From Belliella calami (lineage in GTDB: Bacteria > Bacteroidota > Bacteroidia > Cytophagales > Cyclobacteriaceae), in NCBI RefSeq assembly GCF_022549695.1, contig NZ_JAKZGS010000006.1, forward strand, positions 17,094-81,093: a stretch of 64,000 nt of DNA, in the 5' to 3' direction. The translations under genes were made by a program, and so were the position numbers. Position 1 is the stretch's first letter. Each line of letters begins with the position of its first letter. Shown here one piece after another: positions 52,241 to 60,965 of this stretch. Below the pieces are notes generated by a model, which made no database searches, was not told the origin of the DNA, and saw only the letters and a program-made list of their open reading frames with translations.

Positions 52241-52996
52241 TCATTTTCTAATCGAGACATCCACACCGCTAAGATAGGTCTTCAATTCGGGAATTGGAAT
52301 TTCTTTGAAATGGAAAATGCTTGCGGCCAAAGCAGCATCTGCTTTTCCAAAGGTAAATACATCCTTGAAATGTTCCATATTTCCAGCTCCTCCTGATGCA
52401 ATTACCGGGATGGAAAGCATGCTGGATATTTCTGCGGTAATTTCGTTGGCAAAGCCTGCTTTTGTACCATCATGGTCCATTGAGGTCAAGAGAATCTCTC
52501 CTGCACCTCGTTGACAGACTTCCTTTGCCCAAGTTTGTGTTTGCAAGATGGTTGCTTTTCTTCCTCCATGTGTATGGACAAAGTCAATTCCATCGACATT
52601 TCTCGTATCGATCGCTACAACAATACACTGACTCCCAAATTCAAGTGCCATTTCATTGATGATACTTGGATTTTTTACTGCTGCGGAATTGATGGAAATT
52701 TTATCTGCCCCTGCGTTTAGCAAAATTTTCACATCCTCCACAGTTGAGATCCCACCTCCCACGGTAAACGGAATATTGATGGCTTTTGCTACTTTGGTAA
52801 CGAGTTCTGCCAGTGTCTTCCGCTTGTCCACAGTTGCAGTGATATCCAAAAACACCAATTCATCTGCACCTTCATCTGAATATATCTTAGCTAATTCTAC
52901 AGGATCACCTGCATCTCTTAACTCCACAAAATTAACTCCTTTGACCGTGCGGCCATCTTTGATATCTAGGCAGGGGATGATTCTTTTTGTTAGCAT
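52241..52996 (-). CDS. hisF: Imidazole glycerol phosphate synthase cyclase subunit
   Basis: A 251-residue (beta-alpha)8 barrel. Catalytic Asp11 lies in [10 protein letters not shown], the second catalytic Asp in VVAIDTRN (about 130), and phosphate-binding loops are FTVGGGIS and VIASGGAG. With HisH it forms the heterodimer making IGP and AICAR in histidine synthesis. Confidence 0.97.
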   Translation of the reverse strand: MLTKRIIPCLDIKDGRTVKGVNFVELRDAGDPVELAKIYSDEGADELVFLDITATVDKRKTLAELVTKVAKAINIPFTVGGGISTVEDVKILLNAGADKISINSAAVKNPSIINEMALEFGSQCIVVAIDTRNVDGIDFVHTHGGRKATILQTQTWAKEVCQRGAGEILLTSMDHDGTKAGFANEITAEISSMLSIPVIASGGAGNMEHFKDVFTFGKADAALAASIFHFKEIPIPELKTYLSGVDVSIRK

Positions 52997-53271
52997 TTTG
53001 GATTGGGGGATTGGTGGATTGGGGAATTGAAAGATTTTAAAATTAGATGATTGTTGGAAAGTTTGAAAGTTGTAAGGTTGTAAGGTTAGCTTACGCGAGA
53101 TTGGAAGATTTTTAAATTATAAGAAGATAGGAATAATTAATCTTCTGCACTTCATAATTCATCGTTTGACATTCGATATTCGACATTTTTAATTTAGAAT
53201 TTTGAACTCCGAATACTGAATCAAGAAGTAGTTTAATTGCCCCTTTAAGGTAGTTCCAGTCGTCTCATGTC
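52997..53271. repeat. Repeat-rich spacer between hisA and hisF
   Basis: No gene. A purine/T low-complexity block at about 52998-53110 (GATTGG units, then GATTTTAAAATTAGATGATTG, GGAAAGTTTGAAAGTTG and AAGGTTG twice) resembles blocks at 53996-54110, 54850-54950 and 63828-63920. The pyrimidine block CGTCTCATGTCTCAAA at about 53256-53271 matches the block before hisF. It separates genes that usually sit within a few bases. Confidence 0.55.
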
Positions 53272-53985
53272 TCAAAAAGCAGCTAGCTCTTCAAGGCTAA
53301 TTCTTCCTTCGTAGTAGGCTTTGCCGACTATGGCTCCGTAAACACCTGTTTTTTGAAGTTCTTCGAGGTCTTTGACATTGGACACACCACCGCTGGCAAT
53401 CAATTTGATATTTGGGATTTCTTGAAGGATCTCTTTGTATAGATCAACAGAAGGCCCTTGGAGCAAACCATCTTTGGCTACATCTGTACAGATCACGTAG
53501 CTGATCCCTTTGGCGTGATAACCCTTGATGAAGTCAATCAAATCCATGGATGTAGTTTCCTCCCAACCTGAAATAGCAATTTTCCTATCTTTCGCATCTG
53601 CTCCAAGGATGATTTTTTCTCCTCCATATTTTGCAATCCAAGATTCAAACATGGTGGGGTTTTTCACGGCAATACTTCCACCTGTCAACTGATGCGCCCC
53701 CAACTCGAATGCCAAGGCTATATCTTCATCCGACTGTACTCCTCCTCCAAAATCTACCTGAAGTGTTGTTCCAGAAGCGACAGATCTCAACACTTCTTTA
53801 TTGATGATTTTCTTTGCTTTAGCACCATCCAAATCCACTAAATGTAATCTCTTAATTCCAGCATCCTCGAATCGCTTGGCCATTTCCAATGGGCTGTCAT
53901 GGTATTCTTTCTTTTGATTGTAGTCGCCTTGGGTAAGCCGAACACATTTTCCGTCGATGATGTCTATTGCGGGTATGATATACAT
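53272..53985 (-). CDS. hisA: 1-(5-phosphoribosyl)-5-[(5-phosphoribosylamino)methylideneamino]imidazole-4-carboxamide isomerase
   Basis: A 237-residue (beta-alpha)8 barrel with catalytic Asp8 in [15 protein letters not shown] and the second Asp in [14 protein letters not shown]; phosphate loops VDFGGGV and IASGGV. Catalyses the Amadori rearrangement of ProFAR to PRFAR. Length and motifs are complete. Confidence 0.97.
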   Translation of the reverse strand: MYIIPAIDIIDGKCVRLTQGDYNQKKEYHDSPLEMAKRFEDAGIKRLHLVDLDGAKAKKIINKEVLRSVASGTTLQVDFGGGVQSDEDIALAFELGAHQLTGGSIAVKNPTMFESWIAKYGGEKIILGADAKDRKIAISGWEETTSMDLIDFIKGYHAKGISYVICTDVAKDGLLQGPSVDLYKEILQEIPNIKLIASGGVSNVKDLEELQKTGVYGAIVGKAYYEGRISLEELAAF

Positions 53986-54253
53986 TTTAATTGTAGATTT
54001 TAGATTGATGATTTTAGATTGGTGGATTTGAAAATTGGAAGAACTTGTCCGCCGTTGCGGATTTTAAAATCACAAGATTGTTGGAAGGTTAGAATGTTTT
54101 AAGGTTGGAAGTCCTCCCCGCAATTCTGCGGTACAAGCTTCTCCCGAATGCTTTCGGGATCGAGGTGACTTAGTCCTGTCTTGAATCTCGCTTCTTGTTT
54201 CTCGCATCTCGTTTCTAGTCTCTCGCTTCTTTGTACATCTCACTTCGTACTTC
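53986..54253. repeat. Repeat-rich spacer between hisH and hisA
   Basis: No gene. A purine-rich block (about 53996-54112, GATTTTAGATTGATG, then GATTGTTGGAAGGTTAGAATG) is related to those near 53.0 and 63.9 kb. The palindrome TCCCGAA-TGCT-TTCGGGA lies near 54143-54160. A pyrimidine block of CTCGCTTCT-like units fills about 54176-54245. Confidence 0.55.
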
Positions 54254-54847
54254 CTACAAGCTAAGGAAATTCTTCAAGATCCTTTCTCCTACCAAGCCGC
54301 TCTTTTCGGGATGGGCTTGCATGGCGTAGAAGTTGTCTTTGTGCATCAACCCAGCAAATTCATGCACATAGTTAGTCGAAGCGATGGTATAATCACTAAG
54401 TTCACAGTAAAAGCTATGAACATAATATACAAATGATTCATCACTGAGACCTTTGAGCAATGGGGTTTTGAGATCAAAGAGATTGTTCCAACCTACATGG
54501 GGAACTTTGAAATCAGCTATATTTTCAGGTAAGAACTTTTTGACTTTGACAGGAAACACACCCAAACATGCTGTGTCATTCTCTTCGGAATGCTCACAAA
54601 GCAATTGCTGTCCAAGACAAACACCAAAAAAGGGTTGTTTGAGATTTGGAATCAGTTGGTCGAGCTGCTTTTCTTTCAGATATCTCATTGCTGTGCTTGC
54701 TTCTCCCTGACCGGGAAAGATAACTTTATCAGCTTTTGAAATTTGCTCTAGGTCATCTGTCAAAATCGCTTCTGCACCAAGCCTTTCTAATGCGTAAAGA
54801 ACAGATTGGACATTGCCTGCATTGTATTTGATGACTGCTACTTGCAT
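54254..54847 (-). CDS. hisH: Imidazole glycerol phosphate synthase glutaminase subunit
   Basis: A 197-residue class I glutamine amidotransferase. Nucleophile Cys77 in FFGVCLGQQLL, His179 and Glu181 in MQAHPEKS complete the triad. It feeds ammonia to HisF. First of the four his genes here; hisG, D, C and B are not in the window, so the pathway is split or continues elsewhere. Confidence 0.97.
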   Translation of the reverse strand: MQVAVIKYNAGNVQSVLYALERLGAEAILTDDLEQISKADKVIFPGQGEASTAMRYLKEKQLDQLIPNLKQPFFGVCLGQQLLCEHSEENDTACLGVFPVKVKKFLPENIADFKVPHVGWNNLFDLKTPLLKGLSDESFVYYVHSFYCELSDYTIASTNYVHEFAGLMHKDNFYAMQAHPEKSGLVGERILKNFLSL

Positions 54848-54992
54848 TTTGGATTTTAGATTTTAAACCCGATTGCTCTCGGGTAGTTTTTAGATTTGGA
54901 AAGTTCAAAATCCAAAACTATTGCTCTTAAATTATAAGATTGCAAATTTAAAAATAAATCCCCCTGAACAATGTTTATTTAGAATTCTTATC
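54848..54992. repeat. Repeat block upstream of hisH
   Basis: Purine-rich repeats similar to the other his spacers (GATTTTAGATTTTAAA, then AAATTATAAGATTGCAAA) with an embedded palindrome ACCCGA-TTGCTC-TCGGGT near 54869-54886. This region should also hold the hisH promoter, which I could not identify. Confidence 0.45.
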
Positions 54993-55162
54993 AAAAAAAT
55001 ATATGAGTATCCGCAATGTTGCACGTAGGGTAAGAAGTAGCTTTGTAAGTTGCGAATACTCGTCATCAGACAATAGTTCACAGTCAACAGAAACACAAAT
55101 CGATCCTCCAAAAATCTATTATTTGGCTACGCGCAAGAAATCGGATACAAATAAAAAAATAT
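54993..55162 (+). mobile_element. MITE-like element copy C with 10-bp direct repeats
   Basis: AAAAAAATAT occurs at 54993-55002 and 55153-55162, a 160-bp period identical to that of copy A. The insert has GAGTATCCGCAATGTTGCAC at 55005, the 57-bp hairpin unit (55005-55061), then CAGTCAACAGAAACACAAATC, TTTGGCTACGCGCAAGAAA and the end CGGATAC (55142-55148). A second element start, GAGTATCCGCAA, follows immediately at 55163-55174, suggesting a tandem or broken second copy. Confidence 0.72.
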
Positions 55163-55202
55163 GAGTATCCGCAAAGCCGCAAGCTAAGCAAGAGGTGCCA
55201 CT

Positions 55203-55240
55203 ACCATGCTGAGGCAAATTACATTTAGAAACAGCATGGT
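55203..55240 (-). terminator. Hairpin downstream of the GT4 gene
   Basis: ACCATGCTG (55203-55211) pairs perfectly with CAGCATGGT (55232-55240) across a 20-nt loop, just after the GT4 stop codon. No T-run follows on the minus strand, so the terminator role is tentative. Confidence 0.35.
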
Positions 55241-55255
55241 AATTAAGCCTGAATT

Positions 55256-57610
55256 TTACAATTCTTCAAAAACTTCTCTCGCAGGCAGAAGTACTGAAGC
55301 TTCCTCAAAGTCCATCAACCTTTTGATTGCCAATCTTCCCATCAAGTAACTCAAAGTAGATTCGGCTCCTTGGTTGAGATTGACATTGAATTCCTCTATC
55401 CCGTCATAACAGCCCCCTGTACATGGATTGTAAACTATTTGATTCAAATGGTTGTCTCCCAAAAACCAATTAAAGGCAGTTTTTGCTTTTTGACTGTAAG
55501 ATTCAAGGCCAAAAACATGATAGAATTTTTCTAAAGCCATAATCGTATAAGCTATATCAATAGGCTGCTCTCCACCGACTGGAGCCAAAGATGTCTCGTT
55601 CCTCACATGCCAACCTTTGTTGGAAATGACTTTGATTTTTCCATCGATAAAGATCTTGGAAAGCAAAAACTCAAAGCTTTCTTTGGCAACCACTTTGAAC
55701 AATTCGAAATTGGTACTGAGATAAGCACAAAGTAAAGCTTCTGGCAATAGGCTATTTCCATAAGTCAGATAACTTTCGAACCAATGCCAATCATTTGACT
55801 TTTCATGCGCATACATTTTCACCAATCTATTTCCAAGTCTTTGGATCAATGATTTGTTTTCCTTTTTGTCTTGATAATATAAACCTTTTATGATAAATGC
55901 CATTGCTCTTGTTGAATGGATTTTATCTAAATGTGGCAAAGCTTTTTCCAGTGTTTTTTCTGCTTCTGCTATGTTGAGTTTGGGCAATATATCATGAAGA
56001 GAGACTACAAATCCTAAAGCCCAAATCGCCCTTCCGTTGCTATCTTCAAGATTTTCGGGATAATTTTGATAAGAAAACTCTTCCCTGTCATTTACATAGT
56101 TCAAGAACTCCCCATTGAATTGCATACAGAATTTGACAAACTTCAAATACTTATTGATTAGGAAAAGGTCTTCTTCATTTTTGTAAAGTTGATAATGCTG
56201 GCAGATTGCTATCAATGCCCGAGCATTGTCATCCAAAGTATATCCCGTTTCCAAATCTGGTGAAGCAACTTTTGAGAACTGAATCATCCCAAAATCAGTG
56301 GTCATCTTTCTGATATGATTGAGATTGATTTTTGGAATACTGAACTTAATTTTCACCTCTTTTTCAGTAAGATTTTTGAAAATCATAGTATGGGCTATGG
56401 CTGAATTCTGCCAAGCCGTAGAAGCCATTTTGTGGAAACTATTGGAAGAAATCTCAGCTCGCAATTTTTCATCGCCCAATAAAGAAATGACTGCTTTTGC
56501 CAATTTATGAGGGTTTTCAAAATCTACAATAAGCCCATTGGTTTCACTCAAGACTTCTTTTGCATGGGGAATGGGTGTAGATACTACAGGACAACCTGAG
56601 CTCACTGCATAAGAAAATGTACCACTCACTGCTTGATTGGGATCATTAGATGTAAAAAGGTAAACATCTGTCAGCTGGAGATATTCCAATAAAATCGGTA
56701 ATGGCAAGTACTCATTGACAAATCTAACATGCTTTTCAAGCTTTAATTCCCTGACTATTTCTATCAATGAATCCCTATATTTTTCACCTTCTTCCTTTAC
56801 TATGTTAGGGTGAGTTTTGCCCAAAACCAAAAACATCACGTTTGGATCATTTTTGACAATTGCAGGTAATGCATTCAAAGTAGTCTCTATGCATTTGCTT
56901 TTACCAAGCAATCCAAAAGTAGAAAGTACATTTTTGTCCTCAAGGTTGTATTTCACCTTCAGGCTATTGCGTTCTATAGGAGAGATCAAATGCGTTCCAT
57001 GGGGAATAACAGTGATTTTTGAAGCTTCTAAAGTGTATTCTTCTACCAAAATATCTCGAGCACTCTTTGTCATCACAATGATGGAAGCTGCATTGGCAGC
57101 CATGTCAAGTACTTGTCTTCTCATATCCTCAGCCGGATTTGGAAGGACAGTATGAAAAACAAAAACTATTGGTTTTGAAATATTGTGAATAAAAAGGTTA
57201 AATTCATTCAGTTCAGAAGCGAACAATCCGAACTCATGCTGAATTACAACTAGCTTCACATTGTTGTCTCTATTTATATTGAAAGCAATTTTTGCATAGG
57301 AATTTCTATTATCTGTATTCAATATGAATTTTGGCTTTTGTTCGTAGGTAAATTGCTCCTTCGCAGACTCCAAAGCACAGATTGAATATTTGAAGCTTTC
57401 TCCAAATTGGTTCTTCAGCGCCTGAACCAAATCTTGGGTATAAGTAGCTATACCACATTCTCTTGGCGGAAAAGATGTGACGAAAAGTATTTCAGGGAGA
57501 TTTGACCCATTTTCGCTCAAAGTAATATCTGTCAAAGAAAAAAATGGCGCTTCTGCATTGGAATACTTGAAGTCAGGGAATTTTGGGAGTGATGAAGTGA
57601 AGTCTTTCAT
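55256..57610 (-). CDS. GT4-type glycosyltransferase fused to an alpha/alpha-toroid domain
   Basis: A 784-residue protein. Residues about 40-400 form a GT-B fold of the GT4 kind (FVTSFPPRECGIATYTQDL donor-domain start, HEFGLFASE, STFGLLGKSKCIE, DVYLFTSNDPNQAVSGTF). The usual E-x7-E donor motif is replaced by Gln and Tyr (NQAVSGTFSYAVSSG). Residues about 410-784 form a helical toroid (GYTLDDNARALIAI, EDSNGRAIWALG) as in six-hairpin glycosidases. The gene overlaps the GH130 gene by ATGA (57607-57610). Probably acts on mannose-containing oligosaccharides (inference from GH130). Confidence 0.85.
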   Translation of the reverse strand: MKDFTSSLPKFPDFKYSNAEAPFFSLTDITLSENGSNLPEILFVTSFPPRECGIATYTQDLVQALKNQFGESFKYSICALESAKEQFTYEQKPKFILNTDNRNSYAKIAFNINRDNNVKLVVIQHEFGLFASELNEFNLFIHNISKPIVFVFHTVLPNPAEDMRRQVLDMAANAASIIVMTKSARDILVEEYTLEASKITVIPHGTHLISPIERNSLKVKYNLEDKNVLSTFGLLGKSKCIETTLNALPAIVKNDPNVMFLVLGKTHPNIVKEEGEKYRDSLIEIVRELKLEKHVRFVNEYLPLPILLEYLQLTDVYLFTSNDPNQAVSGTFSYAVSSGCPVVSTPIPHAKEVLSETNGLIVDFENPHKLAKAVISLLGDEKLRAEISSNSFHKMASTAWQNSAIAHTMIFKNLTEKEVKIKFSIPKINLNHIRKMTTDFGMIQFSKVASPDLETGYTLDDNARALIAICQHYQLYKNEEDLFLINKYLKFVKFCMQFNGEFLNYVNDREEFSYQNYPENLEDSNGRAIWALGFVVSLHDILPKLNIAEAEKTLEKALPHLDKIHSTRAMAFIIKGLYYQDKKENKSLIQRLGNRLVKMYAHEKSNDWHWFESYLTYGNSLLPEALLCAYLSTNFELFKVVAKESFEFLLSKIFIDGKIKVISNKGWHVRNETSLAPVGGEQPIDIAYTIMALEKFYHVFGLESYSQKAKTAFNWFLGDNHLNQIVYNPCTGGCYDGIEEFNVNLNQGAESTLSYLMGRLAIKRLMDFEEASVLLPAREVFEEL

Positions 57611-58665
57611 AGGGTTAGTGATTTTTCTGTTTGTGGATCAAACTCAGCCAATTCTGTTAAAAGCTCTTTGAGACTTACCGAAGCTACTGCAATTCGCTCG
57701 TCAGCAGCTCCATAATAAATATATAGCTTATCCCCCTCCAAAATGGCACCTGTTGGAAAGCAGACATTGTTCACCTCACCTGTTATTTCCCAATCTTCTT
57801 CGGGGGAAAACAATGCATAAGGGAGTCTGGAAAGTTCTTTTCTTGGATCATCTAAGTCTAATAAAGCAACGCATGCAGCATATACATACCCACTTACCGA
57901 ATCTTGTACTCCGTGATAGATTAATAGCCAACCTGCTTCTGTTTCTATGGGCGGGCACCCTCCACCGATATAACTTATCTCGTGTTGATGTTTCGGTGCT
58001 AATAAAATGTGTTGTTCAAAGTGGGAAAAGTAATCTTGCCAAAACTCAACAGTGAGATCCTCCAATTTGTCCAACCCAACGACAATTTGGATGTCAGGCT
58101 TGATCCTATGCAGAAAGCAAAATTTATCATTTATTTTTCTAGGGAAAAATATGAAATTTTTGTCCCATACCAAAGCTGCTTGTTTTTGGCTTTTTTGAAT
58201 TTTTTTGTATTCGTTGAATCGAGCGTATTTTTCATTAATAGCACATTCAAGATCCGTGAAATGCCTGAACTCTTCATAGGTAAATTGAGGTAAAATGATT
58301 CCATGCTTTTCCCAATTAACCAAATCCCTGGAAGTCGCCAAGGCTCCCATTGCATTGACTCCATCATAAGCTGTGTAGGTGAGATAGAAGATTCCTTCGA
58401 TTTCAACTATTCGAGGGTCTTCCAAGCCATGAAATTCATAATCAAACTGCGGAAGTAAAACAGGTTTATCAGATCTACTTTCAATCACCGTAGGTGCCGA
58501 AAGCTTGCAATAACCAATAGTAGAATAGTTACCCTTGGCTACAGCTCTGTAAAACAAATGGGTTGTGTCTCCAATCTTGATGGCAGCAGGATTGAGTACA
58601 CCTTCGTATTCAAAACCCTTTTCGGTTTTGTCAAGTAGAATTCCATGCTTAATTACTTTTACCAT
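57607..58665 (-). CDS. GH130-family glycoside phosphorylase/hydrolase
   Basis: A 352-residue five-bladed beta-propeller enzyme. The general-acid Asp83 is in GLEDPRIVEIEG, with LTYTAYDG just after; GGGCPPI and HGVQDS carry the phosphate-binding region. GH130 enzymes cleave beta-mannosides, most by phosphorolysis to mannose 1-phosphate. Its neighbour, a GT4 with a toroid, overlaps by 4 bp, so the two act together, possibly in making or recycling a mannan-like storage or compatible-solute glycan (inference). Confidence 0.92.
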   Translation of the reverse strand: MVKVIKHGILLDKTEKGFEYEGVLNPAAIKIGDTTHLFYRAVAKGNYSTIGYCKLSAPTVIESRSDKPVLLPQFDYEFHGLEDPRIVEIEGIFYLTYTAYDGVNAMGALATSRDLVNWEKHGIILPQFTYEEFRHFTDLECAINEKYARFNEYKKIQKSQKQAALVWDKNFIFFPRKINDKFCFLHRIKPDIQIVVGLDKLEDLTVEFWQDYFSHFEQHILLAPKHQHEISYIGGGCPPIETEAGWLLIYHGVQDSVSGYVYAACVALLDLDDPRKELSRLPYALFSPEEDWEITGEVNNVCFPTGAILEGDKLYIYYGAADERIAVASVSLKELLTELAEFDPQTEKSLTL

Positions 58666-58723
58666 GTTTTAGTATTTGAAAGTACAATGTCTGTTTGGGT
58701 GTGCCATTTTTTAAAGTATGAAG

Positions 58724-59068
58724 CTATTCTTCGTAGCCACTTTTGATGACTGTAGTGATCATCTTGAATTGTTCGTTGGCCGTAAAACTATGCTTGGAAT
58801 GGGCAGGAATGACAATTCCCTCTCCCAAATTCAAGTAGAACGTCTTATCCTCAATAGTCAACTCTGCATTACCATCAATAATTTGAACATAAGTATCAAA
58901 AGGTGTTGTCTTTTCCCCTAGTTCCTCTCCTAGCGCCATGGATGTAGCCGTTACATTACCAGTGGTTTTTTTGATAATAGTTTTACTGACTATTGCGTTG
59001 GGAATATATTCTATAATCTCTATGATAATATGTACTTTGCCTTTCTCAAGTACTCCGTGATTTTTCAT
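58724..59068 (-). CDS. Cupin-domain protein
   Basis: A 114-residue single-domain beta barrel of the double-stranded beta-helix type: YVQIIDGNAELTIEDKTFYLNLGEGIVIPAHSKHSF holds the second cupin motif with the His of AHSKH. Small stand-alone cupins often bind metal or sugar; the partner is unknown. Located upstream of the GH130 gene (58 bp) on the same strand, it may be the first gene of that transcript. Confidence 0.85.
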   Translation of the reverse strand: MKNHGVLEKGKVHIIIEIIEYIPNAIVSKTIIKKTTGNVTATSMALGEELGEKTTPFDTYVQIIDGNAELTIEDKTFYLNLGEGIVIPAHSKHSFTANEQFKMITTVIKSGYEE

Positions 59069-59354
59069 TGATTTGCTTTTTTGCTAATTTGATAAGCTAC
59101 TTTTGAGATGTTATTAATAAATATTTCACTTTTTAACTTATCCGTAAAAGATTGAATTAAACAGTAGCTTTCTTAATAAAATTGATCATCACGAAAGAAC
59201 TTATTTTGGCACAACACTGGCCATTTACCTATTTTCGTAAAAGCCACGGGGATTATGTTTCGCTTTATTATAAAGGTCAGGAATTAAGCTTCCGAAAGCA
59301 TTACATAATAAAAATAGAATTTTGTATAATTTAATGGGTAAAACTTTTAAAAAT

Positions 59355-59915
59355 CTAGAGATCTTCTAGGTTAAAGCGCTGTTTTTTAGATAAACACTTA
59401 AAAAATGTAGGAGTCAAACCAGTCACTTGTTTAAACTGCTTTGACAAATGAGATACGCTATTGTAGTGCAAAAGGTAAGAAATCTCAGTCAGATTTAATT
59501 CATCATAAATGATTAGCTCTTTAATTCGCTCTATTTTGTGGATGATAATGAAATGTTCTATGGTAATACCTTTGGTTTTGGAAAAAATCTCAGCGAGCTT
59601 ATGATAATCAAGCCCTAACTTCTCGCTCAAAAAAACGGAAAAATTCACTTTTGGCAATTCGTCAGAGTAATGGACCATTTCGACTATTACATTTATGATT
59701 TTTTCGATAAGCATAGCTCTCTTGTCATCCATCAGCTCCAAGCCTGATTTACGCAAACCTTTTTTCAACTTTTCCCTTTTTGCCTCCGAAAGATTCTTGG
59801 TGATTACTACTTCACCAAGCTCTACAGATTTATACTTTATGTTCAATTTCTCCAATTCTGATTTTACCATCAACTTGCATCGGAGGCTTACCATGTATTG
59901 AATAAATATTTTCAT
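59355..59915 (-). CDS. AraC-family transcriptional regulator
   Basis: A 186-residue regulator whose N-terminus (MKIFIQYMVSLRCKLMVKSELEKLN) is typical of the small Bacteroidota AraC group, in which an HMA-like domain of about 70 residues precedes the DNA-binding domain. The metal CxxC is reduced to a single Cys. Helix-turn-helix region about 90-180 (LDYHKLAEIFSKTKGITIEHF, then NSVSHLSKQFKQVTGLTPTFF). Target genes unknown; the adjacent cupin/GH130/GT4 set is possible. Confidence 0.85.
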   Translation of the reverse strand: MKIFIQYMVSLRCKLMVKSELEKLNIKYKSVELGEVVITKNLSEAKREKLKKGLRKSGLELMDDKRAMLIEKIINVIVEMVHYSDELPKVNFSVFLSEKLGLDYHKLAEIFSKTKGITIEHFIIIHKIERIKELIIYDELNLTEISYLLHYNSVSHLSKQFKQVTGLTPTFFKCLSKKQRFNLEDL

Positions 59916-60278
59916 GATTCATTTCTTTGGTTTGCAACGGTGTAAGTTTAAATATCTGACAGAATAAAATTTTCTACCAAAACCTCTATCATTAAAAAAG
60001 TATGGTGTAAAATGTTGGCTCCTTAACAATCAACCATTTTGATAAATTTAGTCAATTTAAATTCAAAAACTGCTTTTCTTATGATGCTAGAAAAATAATC
60101 ATGCCAATAACATTGTGTGTTTTAAATCAAACAAATAAAAAAAATGTTATTCACATCTGTTAAAAATAAAAAATGTCAATTTAAACTTTTCTCGAAGTGA
60201 AAAAGACCAAATAGAAAGTCAGCCATTTGAAAAGCTGGTAAAACCTGAATAATCCAAGTTTAATTAATAGCTAAAAAA
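59916..60278. other. AT-rich intergenic region, no gene seen
   Basis: 363 bp between the AraC and SnoaL-like genes. No frame of plausible length, no strong hairpin; AT-rich with poly-A stretches. It must contain the AraC gene promoter, which I could not place. Confidence 0.5.
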
Positions 60279-60725
60279 TCAATGGCCGTCTTTAATTACA
60301 ACTGAAGATTGTCTCGAAGCCAATTGCCAGTCTTTATCTGTCTTTATCCACACATTTGTGAATCTTCTTGAGATCCATTCATTTTCATCGGGAATCATAT
60401 TTGCAGGTTGTTGGAGTTCTTCTCCCATAACTATCGCAATATTTTGATTAAAAGTAATCTTCTCAATTATTCTTTTAACAGCGGGAAATACATGTCCACT
60501 TTTCATTAGGGACACAATATCTTTTGGAGTGACTATTCTTCCGTTGGGATTGTTGACAACGTACTCCTTTGACCATATCTTGAGTAGAGCGGTTGTATCA
60601 CCTTCATCCAACAATTTTGTCCAATGTTTCTCCAATCTTCTTATTTCACCTTCATCACTTGATTGAGCTATAACATGAATCGTAAGAAATGACATAAAAA
60701 GAAAAAATATGATGATCGTTTTCAT
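60279..60725 (-). CDS. Secreted SnoaL-like (DUF4440/NTF2-fold) protein
   Basis: A 148-residue protein with signal peptide (residues 1-21, cleavage near VIA-QS) and a single NTF2-like cone: RRLEKHWTKLLDEGDTTALLKIWS, then ERIEKITF and WISRRFTNVWIKTDKDWQLASRQSS. DUF4440 members are mostly of unknown function. Monocistronic. Confidence 0.8.
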   Translation of the reverse strand: MKTIIIFFLFMSFLTIHVIAQSSDEGEIRRLEKHWTKLLDEGDTTALLKIWSKEYVVNNPNGRIVTPKDIVSLMKSGHVFPAVKRIIEKITFNQNIAIVMGEELQQPANMIPDENEWISRRFTNVWIKTDKDWQLASRQSSVVIKDGH

Positions 60726-60812
60726 AGTTTAGGATTTTACTAAATATAACGTTCTGAGATTAGTTGACACTATTTTCTATTGATTTCTCTATGGTCTAAA
60801 TAACCATTAATT

Positions 60813-60852
60813 TGCCTGTCCCATGCCGATAGTTATCGGCACGGGACAGGCA
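60813..60852. repeat. GC-rich near-perfect palindrome
   Basis: TGCCTGTCCCATGCCGAT (60813-60830) pairs with 60835-60852 over 18 bp with a single mismatch and a 4-nt loop AGTT. It lies in the spacer between two minus-strand genes and lacks a T-run. It resembles the CCGAT-ATCGG palindromes of the his spacers. Confidence 0.6.
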
Positions 60853-60965
60853 CTTCAGGGCAGATATTAAACTGGATTCTTTTTGACATAGCGTCATGAC
60901 CCGTTGCTTTTATAAAATGCCCCTTCAATGTACTCTATCACATTACTTGCCTCTATCTTTGCTTC

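Noticed and set aside
51900..54250. Repeats in the his spacers as a CRISPR array
   Set aside because: Units are degenerate, of irregular spacing and low complexity, with no constant repeat or cas gene.
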